From contig NZ_CP101458.1 of the NCBI RefSeq assembly GCF_024362525.1, positions 1,984,001 to 2,048,000 on the forward strand: a stretch of 64,000 nucleotides of DNA. Direction: 5' to 3'. Within the stretch, counting starts at the first letter, position 1. Each line of letters opens with the position of its first letter. Both the position numbers and the translations under genes were made by a program. The DNA comes from Natrononativus amylolyticus. Its GTDB lineage: Archaea > Halobacteriota > Halobacteria > Halobacteriales > Natrialbaceae. Below the pieces are notes generated by a model, which was not told the origin of the DNA, did no database searches, and saw nothing but the letters and a program-made list of their open reading frames with translations. Below, one piece after another: positions 50,516 to 57,923 of the stretch.

Positions 50516-51934
50516 ATGACACGCGACTGCTCGTTTCTCGAGGACCTGTCGCTCGCGGCCGACCAGGTCTCGTTCGCGACCGGGCCCCGAGAGAGCCGCG
50601 CTGCAGACTGGGGCGCCGAGCGCTACGGCCGGCGCGTGACCCCCGACGCGGTCGTCTGGCCCGAGTCGACGGCCGACGTCGCCGCGGTCCTCGAAGCGGC
50701 CACCGACCGGGGCGTGCCGGTGACGCCCTACGCCGCCGGCACGGGACTCGAGGGGAACGCCGTGCCCGCCCGCCGCGGCATCAGCCTCGATCTGACCCGA
50801 ATGGACAACGTCCGCGACTACCGTCCAGACGACTTCCAGATCGACGTCGGCCCCGGAATCATCGGCTCGGCTGTCGACGAGTACGTCGCGAGCGACGGCC
50901 TGTTCTTCCCGCCGCTTCCCTCCTCTGGCGACGTCGCGACCGTCGGCGGGATGCTCGCGACCGACGCCAGCGGGATGCGGACCGTGAAGTACGGCGAGGT
51001 CTCCGACTGGACGCGTCGCCTCGAGGTCGTTCTCGCCGACGGCACCGTCATCGAGACCGGCACGCGAGCGGCGAAGTCCTCGAGCGGCTACAACCTCACC
51101 GACCTGTTCGTCGGCAGCGAGGGCACCCTGGGCGTGATCACCGAGGCGACGCTCGAACTCGCCGGCCGCCCGGAGCAGATCCGCGGCGGCCGGGCGGTGT
51201 TCGGCTCCCTGGACGACGCGACCGCCGCCGTCTCGGACGCGATCCGGTCGGGCGTCGACGTCGCGACCATCGAGCTGATCGACGAACTGAGCGCCCGGAT
51301 GGCGAACGCCTACCTCGACGCCGCGCTTCCGGCGTCGCCGATGGTCTTCCTCGAGTTCCACGCGAACCACGGCGTCGACGCGGAGATCGACCTCTGTGAG
51401 CTCATCTTCGAGGACCACGGCGTCGAGCGGTTCGAAATCGCCGACGAGGCGGCGATGACGGAGCTCTGGACCGCGCGGACCGAACTCGCCCCCGCCACCT
51501 CCGCGTACGACCCCGACCGCGAGATGATCCACCCCGGCGACGTGACGGTGCCAATCAGCGCCTACGCGGACCTCGTCCGCTTCGCCAAGGATCTCGAGGC
51601 CGACCACGACCTGTTGATCCCCTGTTTCGGCCACGCTGGCGACGGCAACCTCCACTACACGGTGCTGGTCGACCACGACGACCCCGAGGAGCTCGCGCTA
51701 GGCGAGGACCTCTACCGGCGGGTCGTCCGCCGGGCGATCGACCTCGACGGCACCGCCACGGGCGAGCACGGGATCGGCGCCGGCAAGCAGGCCTACCTCG
51801 AGCTCGAGCACGGCGACGCCGTCGACGTCATGCGGGCGATCAAGCTGGCCCTCGACCCGACGGACACGCTGAACCCGGGGAAGCTCTTTCCGGAGACTCG
51901 AGCGGGCGGGCGGATCGAGGGCCGACGACGGTAG
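50516..51934 (+). CDS. FAD-binding oxidase, D-lactate/glycolate dehydrogenase type (GlcD)
   Basis: 472 residues. PCMH-type FAD domain with VWPESTADVAAVLEAATDRG near 46-65, PYAAGTGLEGNAVPARRGIS near 71-90, and GTLGVITEATLELAG near 203. The C-terminal FAD-oxidase domain has CFGHAGDGNLHYTVLVDH near 371 and GEHGIGAGKQAYLELEHG near 418, both with metal or substrate His. It oxidises a 2-hydroxyacid such as D-lactate or glycolate, passing electrons to the respiratory chain. Length is normal; the neighbouring glcE/F-type genes of bacteria are absent. Confidence 0.87.
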   Translation: MTRDCSFLEDLSLAADQVSFATGPRESRAADWGAERYGRRVTPDAVVWPESTADVAAVLEAATDRGVPVTPYAAGTGLEGNAVPARRGISLDLTRMDNVRDYRPDDFQIDVGPGIIGSAVDEYVASDGLFFPPLPSSGDVATVGGMLATDASGMRTVKYGEVSDWTRRLEVVLADGTVIETGTRAAKSSSGYNLTDLFVGSEGTLGVITEATLELAGRPEQIRGGRAVFGSLDDATAAVSDAIRSGVDVATIELIDELSARMANAYLDAALPASPMVFLEFHANHGVDAEIDLCELIFEDHGVERFEIADEAAMTELWTARTELAPATSAYDPDREMIHPGDVTVPISAYADLVRFAKDLEADHDLLIPCFGHAGDGNLHYTVLVDHDDPEELALGEDLYRRVVRRAIDLDGTATGEHGIGAGKQAYLELEHGDAVDVMRAIKLALDPTDTLNPGKLFPETRAGGRIEGRRR

Positions 51935-52021
51935 GCGAGCCCCACCGCGGGAGAGAGCGGACTCGAGGCGACCATTGCCGTCTCGCCGGGGTTTAGGGTC
52001 CCGGCACGACAGCACTCGAGT

Positions 52022-52936
52022 ATGGCCGATCAGCTGCTGGTACTCAACAAGGATTCGGACACCATGTCGGTGCTCGACGCCGACACCGGCGAAACCGACG
52101 CCGTCGTCGAGACGGACTTCAACCCCCACGAGATCGCCGTCACGCCCGACGGCGAGAAAGTCTACGTCACCTGCTCGCTCGGCGGCTCGCTGCTCGTCTT
52201 CGACACCGACGGCTGGGAGCTCCTCGAGCGGATCGAACACGAGGAGTTCGACTTCCCCCACGGGCTCGCGATCCGGGAGTCGGCGGGCGAACTGTGGCTC
52301 GCCTCCACCTACAGCAGCCGGGTGTACGTCGTCGACACCGAGACCGACGAGATCATCGAGCACTCCCCGACCCACCAGGACAAGTCCCACATGGTCGCGC
52401 TCACGCCCGACGAGTCGCGGGCCTTTATCGCGAACATCGGCAGCGACAACGTGACGGCGATCGACTGCGAGGAGCGCCGGATTCTGGCCGATCCGATCGT
52501 CGGCGAAGAGCCCGAGGGAATCGAGGTCCACCCCGAGGGCGGCCTGCTCGTGGCGAACCAGGGCGACGGGATGCTCTCGGTGCTCGATCCCGAAACGTTC
52601 GAACAGACCGGGCGCGCGCTGCTCGGCGAGAACCCGATCCGCGTGGTGTCCTCGCCGGACGGCCGCCACGTCCTCGTGCCGAATCGCGAGGGCGACGACG
52701 TCTCGCTGATCGACACCGAACACGTCCGCGACGGCGAGCAACGATCCTGGGAGGTAAAGCGGATCGGCGTCGGCATCTGGCCCGGCGGCACCGTCTTCGC
52801 CCCCGACGGCGAGCGGGCGTTCGTCGCGAACAACAAGACCAACGACGTGAGCGTCATCGACTGCGAGTCGTGGACCGAGGTCGACCGCTACGGTACTGAA
52901 CTCCACCCCGACGGGATCGCCTACCTCCCCCGGTAG
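52022..52936 (+). CDS. YncE-like beta-propeller protein
   Basis: 304 residues built from seven repeats of about 40 residues of YVTN type, such as HEIAVTPDGEKVYVTCSLGG near 37, HMVALTPDESRAFIANIGSD near 122, and GGTVFAPDGERAFVANNKTN near 258. The protein has no signal sequence, so it is probably cytoplasmic, unlike many periplasmic YncE proteins. Binding or scaffolding role likely, partner unknown. It follows the FAD oxidoreductase by about 90 bases and could be co-transcribed. Confidence 0.8.
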   Translation: MADQLLVLNKDSDTMSVLDADTGETDAVVETDFNPHEIAVTPDGEKVYVTCSLGGSLLVFDTDGWELLERIEHEEFDFPHGLAIRESAGELWLASTYSSRVYVVDTETDEIIEHSPTHQDKSHMVALTPDESRAFIANIGSDNVTAIDCEERRILADPIVGEEPEGIEVHPEGGLLVANQGDGMLSVLDPETFEQTGRALLGENPIRVVSSPDGRHVLVPNREGDDVSLIDTEHVRDGEQRSWEVKRIGVGIWPGGTVFAPDGERAFVANNKTNDVSVIDCESWTEVDRYGTELHPDGIAYLPR

Positions 52937-53019
52937 CCCGGCAGTCGCCGGTTCGAGTCGCCACCGGCGTCTCGCTCGAGAGACGCAAGGAGTATGACGT
53001 CGGGGCGCGCGTTTCCCCT

Positions 53020-53445
53020 ATGACTCCCGACTACCCGGTCGTCGAGAAGGCCTACGCCTACGCGACCCGCGAGCGACGGACTGGCCTCGAGGTGCTCGTC
53101 TTCGACCACCCGGCTGCCGACGGCGGTCCCCAGATCCCCAAGGGGACCGTCGACGAGGGGGAGACGCCCGCCGAGGCCGTCGTCCGCGAACTCGAGGAGG
53201 AAAGCGGCGTCTCCGAGCCGCTCGACGTGGTTCACCTCGAGACCGACCGCTGGCTCCACGAGCACCACGAGCAGTTGTACCGGCGTCACTTCTTTCACGT
53301 TCCGCTCGAGGAGGAGCGCGACGCCTGGGACCACCGGGTGACGGGCGACGGCGAGGACGACGGGATGGTCTTCTCGTACTACTGGGTCGTCCCGCCGGTC
53401 TCGCTGGCTCGAGAGATGGACGCCTACCTCCACGCGCTGGACTAG
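53020..53445 (+). CDS. Nudix hydrolase
   Basis: 141 residues. The Nudix box GTVDEGETPAEAVVRELEEE (G5xE7xREUxEExGU) is complete at about residues 42-64, ending with SGV. The first residues VEKAYAYATRERRTGLEVLV form the beta sheet before it. Such enzymes cleave nucleoside diphosphates linked to another group; the substrate cannot be told. It precedes the UbiA-type gene by 58 bases, which holds a TATA box, so it probably ends its own transcript. Confidence 0.87.
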   Translation: MTPDYPVVEKAYAYATRERRTGLEVLVFDHPAADGGPQIPKGTVDEGETPAEAVVRELEEESGVSEPLDVVHLETDRWLHEHHEQLYRRHFFHVPLEEERDAWDHRVTGDGEDDGMVFSYYWVVPPVSLAREMDAYLHALD

Positions 53446-53472
53446 TCGCCCCCGAGCGCATGCCACCCCCGG

Positions 53473-53480
53473 TATTATAC
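53473..53480 (+). promoter_or_regulatory. TATA box for the UbiA-type gene
   Basis: TATTATAC is centred about 27 bases before the ATG at 53504, indicating a leaderless transcript for the prenyltransferase. Confidence 0.55.
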
Positions 53481-53503
53481 TTCAGGTCGTCGTCACTCGA
53501 GGC

Positions 53504-54364
53504 ATGTCTCTCGCGCGAGACGGATCGGGTCTCGAGCCGACGGTGCGGGCGTACCTCTCGCAGGTCCACCCCGTCTTCATGCTGCCGCCGCTGGCGGCGT
53601 CGCTGTTTGGGGCGATCCTCGCCCAGGCGGTCGATCCAGTTCTCGCGGGAGTTCACGTCGTCGCGATGTTTACGGCGGTGTACACCGCCCACGTCAAGGA
53701 CGGCTACGTCGACTTCTACGTCCGCGGGGAGGACGACGACCACCCGATGACCGAGTGGGGCTGTCACGTCGGCCTCGCGCTGTCGACGGGGCTGTTCGCG
53801 CTCTGCTGTGCGCTCCTGTTCGTCCTCGTCGACTGGGTCGCCGTCGCACTCACCCTCCCGACGTGGCTCATCGCCTACCACCACGCCCCCCAGCTCGACA
53901 TGAACCCGGTGACTGCCACCACGGGCTACCCGATGGGGATCGCACTCGCGATTCTCGGCGGCTTCTACGTACAGGCCGGCACGATCGCCGCCGTCCCGCT
54001 CGGCTTCGCCGTCGTTTTCCTCGCGTTGCTCTCGGGGATCAAGGTGATCGACGACGCCCAGGACTACGACTACGACAGGTCGATCCGAAAGCGCACCGTC
54101 GCCGTCGTCGTCGGCCCCGATCGTGCGTACACCGTGGCCTACGCGCTGATGGTGGCCGGCCTGCTCGCGGTCGTCGCCTTCGCCGTCGCTCAGGTGTTCC
54201 CCCCGACCGCCGTCCTCGCGGTGCTGGCGTTCGGCGCCGTTGCGCTCCTGGCGAGTCGGGCCGAACCGGACGTGGCGACGATGCTTCTCATCCGCGGCTC
54301 GTACGTCTTCCTCGCGGTGCTCGTCGCGGCGGTGTGGTTCGAACCGCTCGCCGGGTTCGTGTAG
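53504..54364 (+). CDS. UbiA-family prenyltransferase
   Basis: 286 residues with eight or nine hydrophobic segments. UbiA enzymes have two Asp-rich loops. The second is clear: KVIDDAQDYDYDRSIRKRTV near 178-197. The first is atypical, KDGYVDFYVRGEDDDHPMTE near 64-83, in place of NDxxDxxxD. The rest of the membrane pattern fits the family, which attaches isoprenoid chains to aromatic rings or to glycerol phosphate. Substrate unknown; haloarchaea use members for menaquinone, haem and archaeol lipid synthesis. It is the last GC-rich gene before the low-GC island. Confidence 0.75.
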   Translation: MSLARDGSGLEPTVRAYLSQVHPVFMLPPLAASLFGAILAQAVDPVLAGVHVVAMFTAVYTAHVKDGYVDFYVRGEDDDHPMTEWGCHVGLALSTGLFALCCALLFVLVDWVAVALTLPTWLIAYHHAPQLDMNPVTATTGYPMGIALAILGGFYVQAGTIAAVPLGFAVVFLALLSGIKVIDDAQDYDYDRSIRKRTVAVVVGPDRAYTVAYALMVAGLLAVVAFAVAQVFPPTAVLAVLAFGAVALLASRAEPDVATMLLIRGSYVFLAVLVAAVWFEPLAGFV

Positions 54365-54412
54365 GAGTGACGGCTCTGTCGATCCCCGGGACACTGATAG
54401 AAAGGACGTGCC

Positions 54413-54440
54413 GAATACAGAGGATGAGTGCAGCACGACG
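54413..54440 (+). repeat. 28-base repeat, copy 1
   Basis: GAATACAGAGGATGAGTGCA followed by GCACGACG. It is identical over 28 bases to copy 2 at 54912, 499 bases downstream, in the same orientation. The 66-residue membrane protein gene lies between them. Confidence 0.85.
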
Positions 54441-54569
54441 ACTTCGTGTGTTTCACGCTGAAACCGGTGAAGCACCCGCTCACTTCACCTGCGTACTGAC
54501 CGGCTGTTGTCCATAGATCGATTTCAACTACGCAGGAAGAGGTATGCTGCTCGTTTTCCATTCAGTGAC

Positions 54570-54770
54570 ATGGCTAAATTTCCCGAAGGAGCGAGCGACG
54601 GTGAATTACTCGCCTACTGTGTGGCCTTCGGTATCGTTCTCGGAGCGGTGCTCGGGTTTTTCATCGGATCGTTTACCAGCAATTCGTATATCGGGCCGAT
54701 GGGGCCTGCGATAGGCATCTTTGTCGGACTTGCAGCCTGGTTCATATTGTCTGATCAAACTGGCTTGTAA
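54570..54770 (+). CDS. small two-span membrane protein, 66 aa
   Basis: MAKFPEGASDGELLAYCVAF begins a protein with two hydrophobic segments (13-32, AYCVAFGIVLGAVLGFFIGS, and 43-60) rich in glycine spaced like a helix-packing zipper. It is AT-rich compared with neighbours. The gene sits between two perfect 28-base direct repeats, so it may have been carried as a unit. No known function or family. An upstream in-frame codon at 54507 exists, but the preceding residues are basic and unlike a haloarchaeal N-terminus. Confidence 0.6.
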   Translation: MAKFPEGASDGELLAYCVAFGIVLGAVLGFFIGSFTSNSYIGPMGPAIGIFVGLAAWFILSDQTGL

Positions 54771-55129
54771 GCCTCGGTACACTGGTCTACTGCCGTCCTG
54801 TACCGAACGATCTCCGCCTTCGTAAACCACGCCGAGTCTTATACGACATTCTCGCTGTGAGTTCGGTAGAACGTGATCGAGCTACCGAATTATTACCAAG
54901 AGAGAACTGCTGAATACAGAGGATGAGTGCAGCACGACGGTTGGCTTTATTTCACCCTATTCCTCCTGAACTACCCGGTATAGAACCTGCGAACTGATCG
55001 CAGGGATAAAATAAAATATTAGATGTTTTCACCGAGGCGTACAGAACACAACGTACAATACTCTGGCGTAGTCAGCGTATGTGGATCGCCTGAAAAAACG
55101 TCTTTTGGGTTCGTCCCGTAACGGTACAT
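54771..55129. other. 359-base AT-rich gap before the Lrp gene
   Basis: Contains the second 28-base repeat copy (54912-54939) and, just before the Lrp start, the sequence AAAAAACGTCTTTTGGG that may include its promoter. No credible protein-coding frame is seen on either strand. Confidence 0.6.
54912..54939 (+). repeat. 28-base repeat, copy 2
   Basis: Identical to copy 1 at 54413 over 28 bases. The wider context CTGCTGAATA (54907-54916) is shared with an inverted, degenerate copy at 56145. Confidence 0.85.
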
Positions 55130-55618
55130 ATGGCCTCCGACGAGATCGATCATGTAGACAAAGGGATTATCTATCTCCTCCAACAGGACGCCCGAAAACG
55201 AACGGTCGCCGATATTGGCGAGAAAGTTGGTGTCTCCTCCAGTACGGTCGCCAATCGCATCGACAGGCTCGAAGAACAGGGTATCATTAAGGGCTTCCAC
55301 ACAATCGTTGACTACACGAAAGCTGGGTTAGGCCATCATCTCCTTGTAACTGCGACAGTTCCCCTAACGGAAAGAGAGGAACTGTTAGATGAAATTATGG
55401 AAATATCTGGTGTTGTGAGCGCACGTGAATTATTGACAAATAACGAGAATTTGTCGTTAGAAATAGTTGGAGCCTCTCAAGAGGACATAGAGGAGAGTCT
55501 TACAGAACTGGATTCACATGGCGTTCATATAGAACGAATGGAGATAATGAAACAGGAACGAGCCCAACCCTACAACCACTATGGCCAAAAATTTGCAAAT
55601 GAGGATAACACTGGCTGA
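55130..55618 (+). CDS. Lrp/AsnC-family transcriptional regulator
   Basis: 162 residues. The helix-turn-helix is DARKRTVADIGEKVGVSSST followed by VANRIDRLEEQGIIKGF at residues 20-56, the Lrp/AsnC signature. The C-terminal RAM-type ligand domain follows: HLLVTATVPLTEREELLDEI near 70-89 and EISGVVSARELLTNNENLSL near 91. Length is normal. Such proteins sense amino acids or small effectors and bind upstream of target genes. It is AT-rich, stands alone inside the low-GC island, and could regulate the HalOD1 gene 78 bases downstream, but no operator is seen. Confidence 0.88.
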   Translation: MASDEIDHVDKGIIYLLQQDARKRTVADIGEKVGVSSSTVANRIDRLEEQGIIKGFHTIVDYTKAGLGHHLLVTATVPLTEREELLDEIMEISGVVSARELLTNNENLSLEIVGASQEDIEESLTELDSHGVHIERMEIMKQERAQPYNHYGQKFANEDNTG

Positions 55619-55696
55619 TTTCCAGACCCATTTAAGTATCGCCGGATATTGTTTATTATCCAACATTTTTAAGAGTGGTGACGGACTAAGGGCTTC

Positions 55697-55948
55697 ATGA
55701 ACAAGATACAGGCCGAAGTAGCAGAGGAGAGTTGTGTCAGTCAAAAAATAGTTGAAGCAATTGCTGAAGCGGAAGAAACCGAGCCTATCGAACTCACTCC
55801 CCCCTTGTATGAGGTCATAGACCCTGAGGCCTTGGAGAACCTCTTTGCCAATAACCAGACACTTGGAAAAGTTGTCTTTAACTATAATAGTTGTGAGGTT
55901 ACGGTTTTCTCCGATGGCTATATTTCTGTCAAGAAGGCGTGTATATAA
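55697..55948 (+). CDS. HalOD1 output-domain protein, 83 aa
   Basis: The protein is a stand-alone HalOD1 domain: SQKIVEAIAEAEETEPIELT then PPLYEVIDPEALENLF near 15-50 and VVFNYNSCEVTVFSDGYISV near 58-77. In haloarchaea this domain occurs as an output module attached to signal receivers and also alone; its action is not known. TATA-like TTTTTAAGAG lies about 28 bases before the ATG at 55697. AT-rich codon use matches the island. Confidence 0.82.
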   Translation: MNKIQAEVAEESCVSQKIVEAIAEAEETEPIELTPPLYEVIDPEALENLFANNQTLGKVVFNYNSCEVTVFSDGYISVKKACI

Positions 55949-56344
55949 TCATGATCATCAAGTTATGATCATCAAGTGGTAGACCTAGTTGATTTGACCG
56001 AGATAGAGCGCAATCTTCTGCTGAGTTTAATCCCCTCTCCTCAGTACGTGGCTATTGAATGAGCCAAGATAGATTGTAGCCCGTCACGTTACGTCGCTCC
56101 CCTGTACTGAGCGTTCGACCCCTCGCGTTGACCACGGTCCGCTGTGTTCCACACTCGCGCGATCTATTCAGCAGACACTGGACGAACTACCGAACCGCTT
56201 GCAGAAGTAGCGTGCGAGACTCAGAGCATCTCTGCAGCACAGCGGCACCGTTTGTTTCGTGCCCAATTCACTGAATCAGACGGCCAGTACATCTGCGTAT
56301 TTAACGAAAAGTTCTTAGCCAAGTACATTTGGGTATTATTAGAT
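55949..56344. other. 396-base gap with one degenerate repeat
   Basis: No convincing gene. The frame preceding the membrane protein is open from 56144, but it lacks protein-like composition before 56345. The degenerate inverted repeat at 56145-56174 is here. A duplicated phrase ATGATCATCAAGT occurs near 55950-55975, a local 14-base tandem repeat. Confidence 0.55.
56145..56174 (-). repeat. degenerate CTGAATA-type repeat, inverted, copy 3
   Basis: On the minus strand it reads CTGCTGAATAGATCGCGCGA followed by GTG. The first 10 bases and the GAGTG core match copy 2 at 54907; the middle differs. It faces copy 4 across the second membrane-protein gene. Confidence 0.55.
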
Positions 56345-56731
56345 ATGCGACAATCAATTTGGCTTTATGTACTAATCGGAATTGCACTGATCAGATTTGG
56401 CTGGTCGCTTGCTGGCACCGTGTTCTTGGATGGGGTCATGGACGCTGGTGGAGGTGTAGTTGCTCTATACGCTATCTTCGGGCTACTTGGGCTGTTACTC
56501 GTACCGGTATTTTTCATCGCGCTCTACTTGGATGCTGGTACCGTACGAAAAAGTTCCTCGCCGTGGAACCCGGATCGCCGTTTCTGGGTAGGTGGTGGGA
56601 TTGTTATTTCCCTTCTCTCATATGCAGTTGCTTACAATCCCTCAATCGAAATTATCGCGGCAGTTTACCTTTTCTACCGGTTCAGAAATCCGAGTCCGAA
56701 AGACTCCAACAACGACCCACATATAACATAA
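56345..56731 (+). CDS. three-span membrane protein, 128 aa
   Basis: MRQSIWLYVLIGIALIRFGW begins the first membrane segment; others are near 36-60 (GGVVALYAIFGLLGLLLVPV) and 88-110 (GGGIVISLLSYAVAYNPSIE). The C-terminal tail is short and polar. AT-rich and without a known family. The ATG at 56345 is chosen because the frame upstream of it is polar and not membrane-like. It lies between two inverted CTGAATA-type repeats, as the 66-residue protein lies between two direct ones. Confidence 0.6.
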   Translation: MRQSIWLYVLIGIALIRFGWSLAGTVFLDGVMDAGGGVVALYAIFGLLGLLLVPVFFIALYLDAGTVRKSSSPWNPDRRFWVGGGIVISLLSYAVAYNPSIEIIAAVYLFYRFRNPSPKDSNNDPHIT

Positions 56732-56815
56732 CGAATCCAATATATTTGTGCTGGTTTGCTCAGTAAACAATCTGGACTGACCGATCGCTCCCTTCCGTAG
56801 ATCGAGTCAGATGAC

Positions 56816-56841
56816 GTGCGACGTTCGCGCTGTGTATTCAG
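56816..56841 (-). repeat. degenerate CTGAATA-type repeat, inverted, copy 4
   Basis: On the minus strand CTGAATACACAGCGCGAACG then TCGCAC. It matches CTGAATACAGAG of copy 2 with one mismatch in the first 12 bases and again ends in GCAC. The island's right edge lies just after it. Confidence 0.55.
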
Positions 56842-56889
56842 TCCAGTTACTAGAACATAGCATCTATCGAGGGAATCAACGAAACCCGT

Positions 56890-57582
56890 CTACTCGCCCC
56901 GCCACCGACAGACGTACTCCGCGTAGAATCCGCGCGAGTAGGTCGCTTCGAGCACCTCGAACCCCGTCTCCTCGAGCATCGACTCGAGAAGGAAGTCGTA
57001 CGTGCTGAACTCCTCGCGGAAGTGCGCGTGAAGCTCCTCGGTGGTGAACTCGGTCGGTTCCATACCCTCGAGCCACGACTCGATCTCCTCGCGGCTGTCC
57101 CGCGGATCGAACGAGTAGACGAGGTCGCGCAGTCGGAAGATCCCGCCGGGCTCGAGCGTGTCGCCGACGGTCTTCAGCGCCTCGACCTTCCAGAAGTCGG
57201 GGAGGTGGTGCAGCGCGTTCTTCGAGAAGACGAACCCCGCGGGCTCGCCCCGGTGGTCGTAGCTCACGAAGCCGTCGTGGACGAGGTCGACGTTGTCGGC
57301 TTCGTGATCCTCGAATTTCTCCCGTGTGGCCTCGAGCATCGTCTCGCTCACGTCGACGGCGACCACGCGCTCGCAGTGCTCGGAAACGGCGAGCGGAAAC
57401 ACGCCCGTTCCGGCTCCGAAGTCGACGACCGTATCCTCGGCGGAGAGGCCGTACTCGCACAGCAGGTCGATCTCTCCCGCCGGATCGAACGGGATCTTCT
57501 CGTCGTAGCGAGCGACCTGTGCCGGGTCGACGTGTTCCTCGCCCGCGTGGCACCGCTCGTCTATCATCCAGTCCGGACTCAT
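56890..57582 (-). CDS. class I SAM-dependent methyltransferase
   Basis: 230 residues. SAM motif I is VVDFGAGTGVFPLAVSEHCE near 47-66, followed by VVAVDVSETMLEATREKFED near 70-89 (motif II), and GFVFSKNALHHLPDFWKVEA near 115 (motif IV). The rest of the fold, LEPGGIFRLRDLVYSFDP near 144, is standard. No substrate-specific domain is present. GC-rich codon use marks the return to the core genome after the island. The start at 57582 (MSPDWMIDERC) is chosen over a longer Arg/Thr-rich extension. Confidence 0.85.
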   Translation of the reverse strand: MSPDWMIDERCHAGEEHVDPAQVARYDEKIPFDPAGEIDLLCEYGLSAEDTVVDFGAGTGVFPLAVSEHCERVVAVDVSETMLEATREKFEDHEADNVDLVHDGFVSYDHRGEPAGFVFSKNALHHLPDFWKVEALKTVGDTLEPGGIFRLRDLVYSFDPRDSREEIESWLEGMEPTEFTTEELHAHFREEFSTYDFLLESMLEETGFEVLEATYSRGFYAEYVCRWRGE

Positions 57583-57762
57583 GGTTCCGGTGTCACTTTC
57601 GCGGTGGGTTACAAAACACTGTGTGCGGCGTGCCAACGTTGCACTCCCGTGACCGAACCGGTACGCCGTTCGGCGGCGGTCTCATCCAGTAGGGGTGGAC
57701 GAACTAACCGGCGACTCGTCTAACCTAAACGATTACCCGTAAGTCGAGACGATACTCCAACT

Positions 57763-57903
57763 ATGGCGACCGAGGAAGGTTCAGGGTCCGGTTCCCCGCT
57801 TGACGAAGTAATGGGCGACATCCGACGTGAACCCGTCCAGCGGGTAGCAGCGGCTGACCGGGACGCGAACCGGGAGGTACACGGCGCGCTCAAAAACGAG
57901 TAG
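57763..57903 (+). CDS. possible small hydrophilic protein, 46 aa
   Basis: An ATG at 57763 opens a 46-residue frame, MATEEGSGSGSPLDEVMGDI, rich in Glu/Asp and ending LKNE at a TAG. The acidic composition suits a haloarchaeal cytosolic protein and nothing is encoded opposite. A weak AT-rich patch (CCTAAACGATTA) is about 30 bases upstream. No homologue recognised; it may still be chance. Confidence 0.45.
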   Translation: MATEEGSGSGSPLDEVMGDIRREPVQRVAAADRDANREVHGALKNE

Positions 57904-57923
57904 CGTGCTCGACTCCGGTTTTA

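Larger units (their letters stand above)
54365..56889. other. low-GC island, about 2.5 kb
   Basis: Base composition drops sharply between the UbiA-type gene and the methyltransferase. Four small plus-strand genes here (two membrane proteins, an Lrp regulator and a HalOD1 protein) use A/T-ending codons such as AAA, ATT and TTA that are rare elsewhere in the window. CTGAATA-type repeats occur four times, two direct on the left and two inverted on the right. No transposase or integrase is seen. Horizontal gain or an old mobile-element footprint is likely. Confidence 0.7.
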
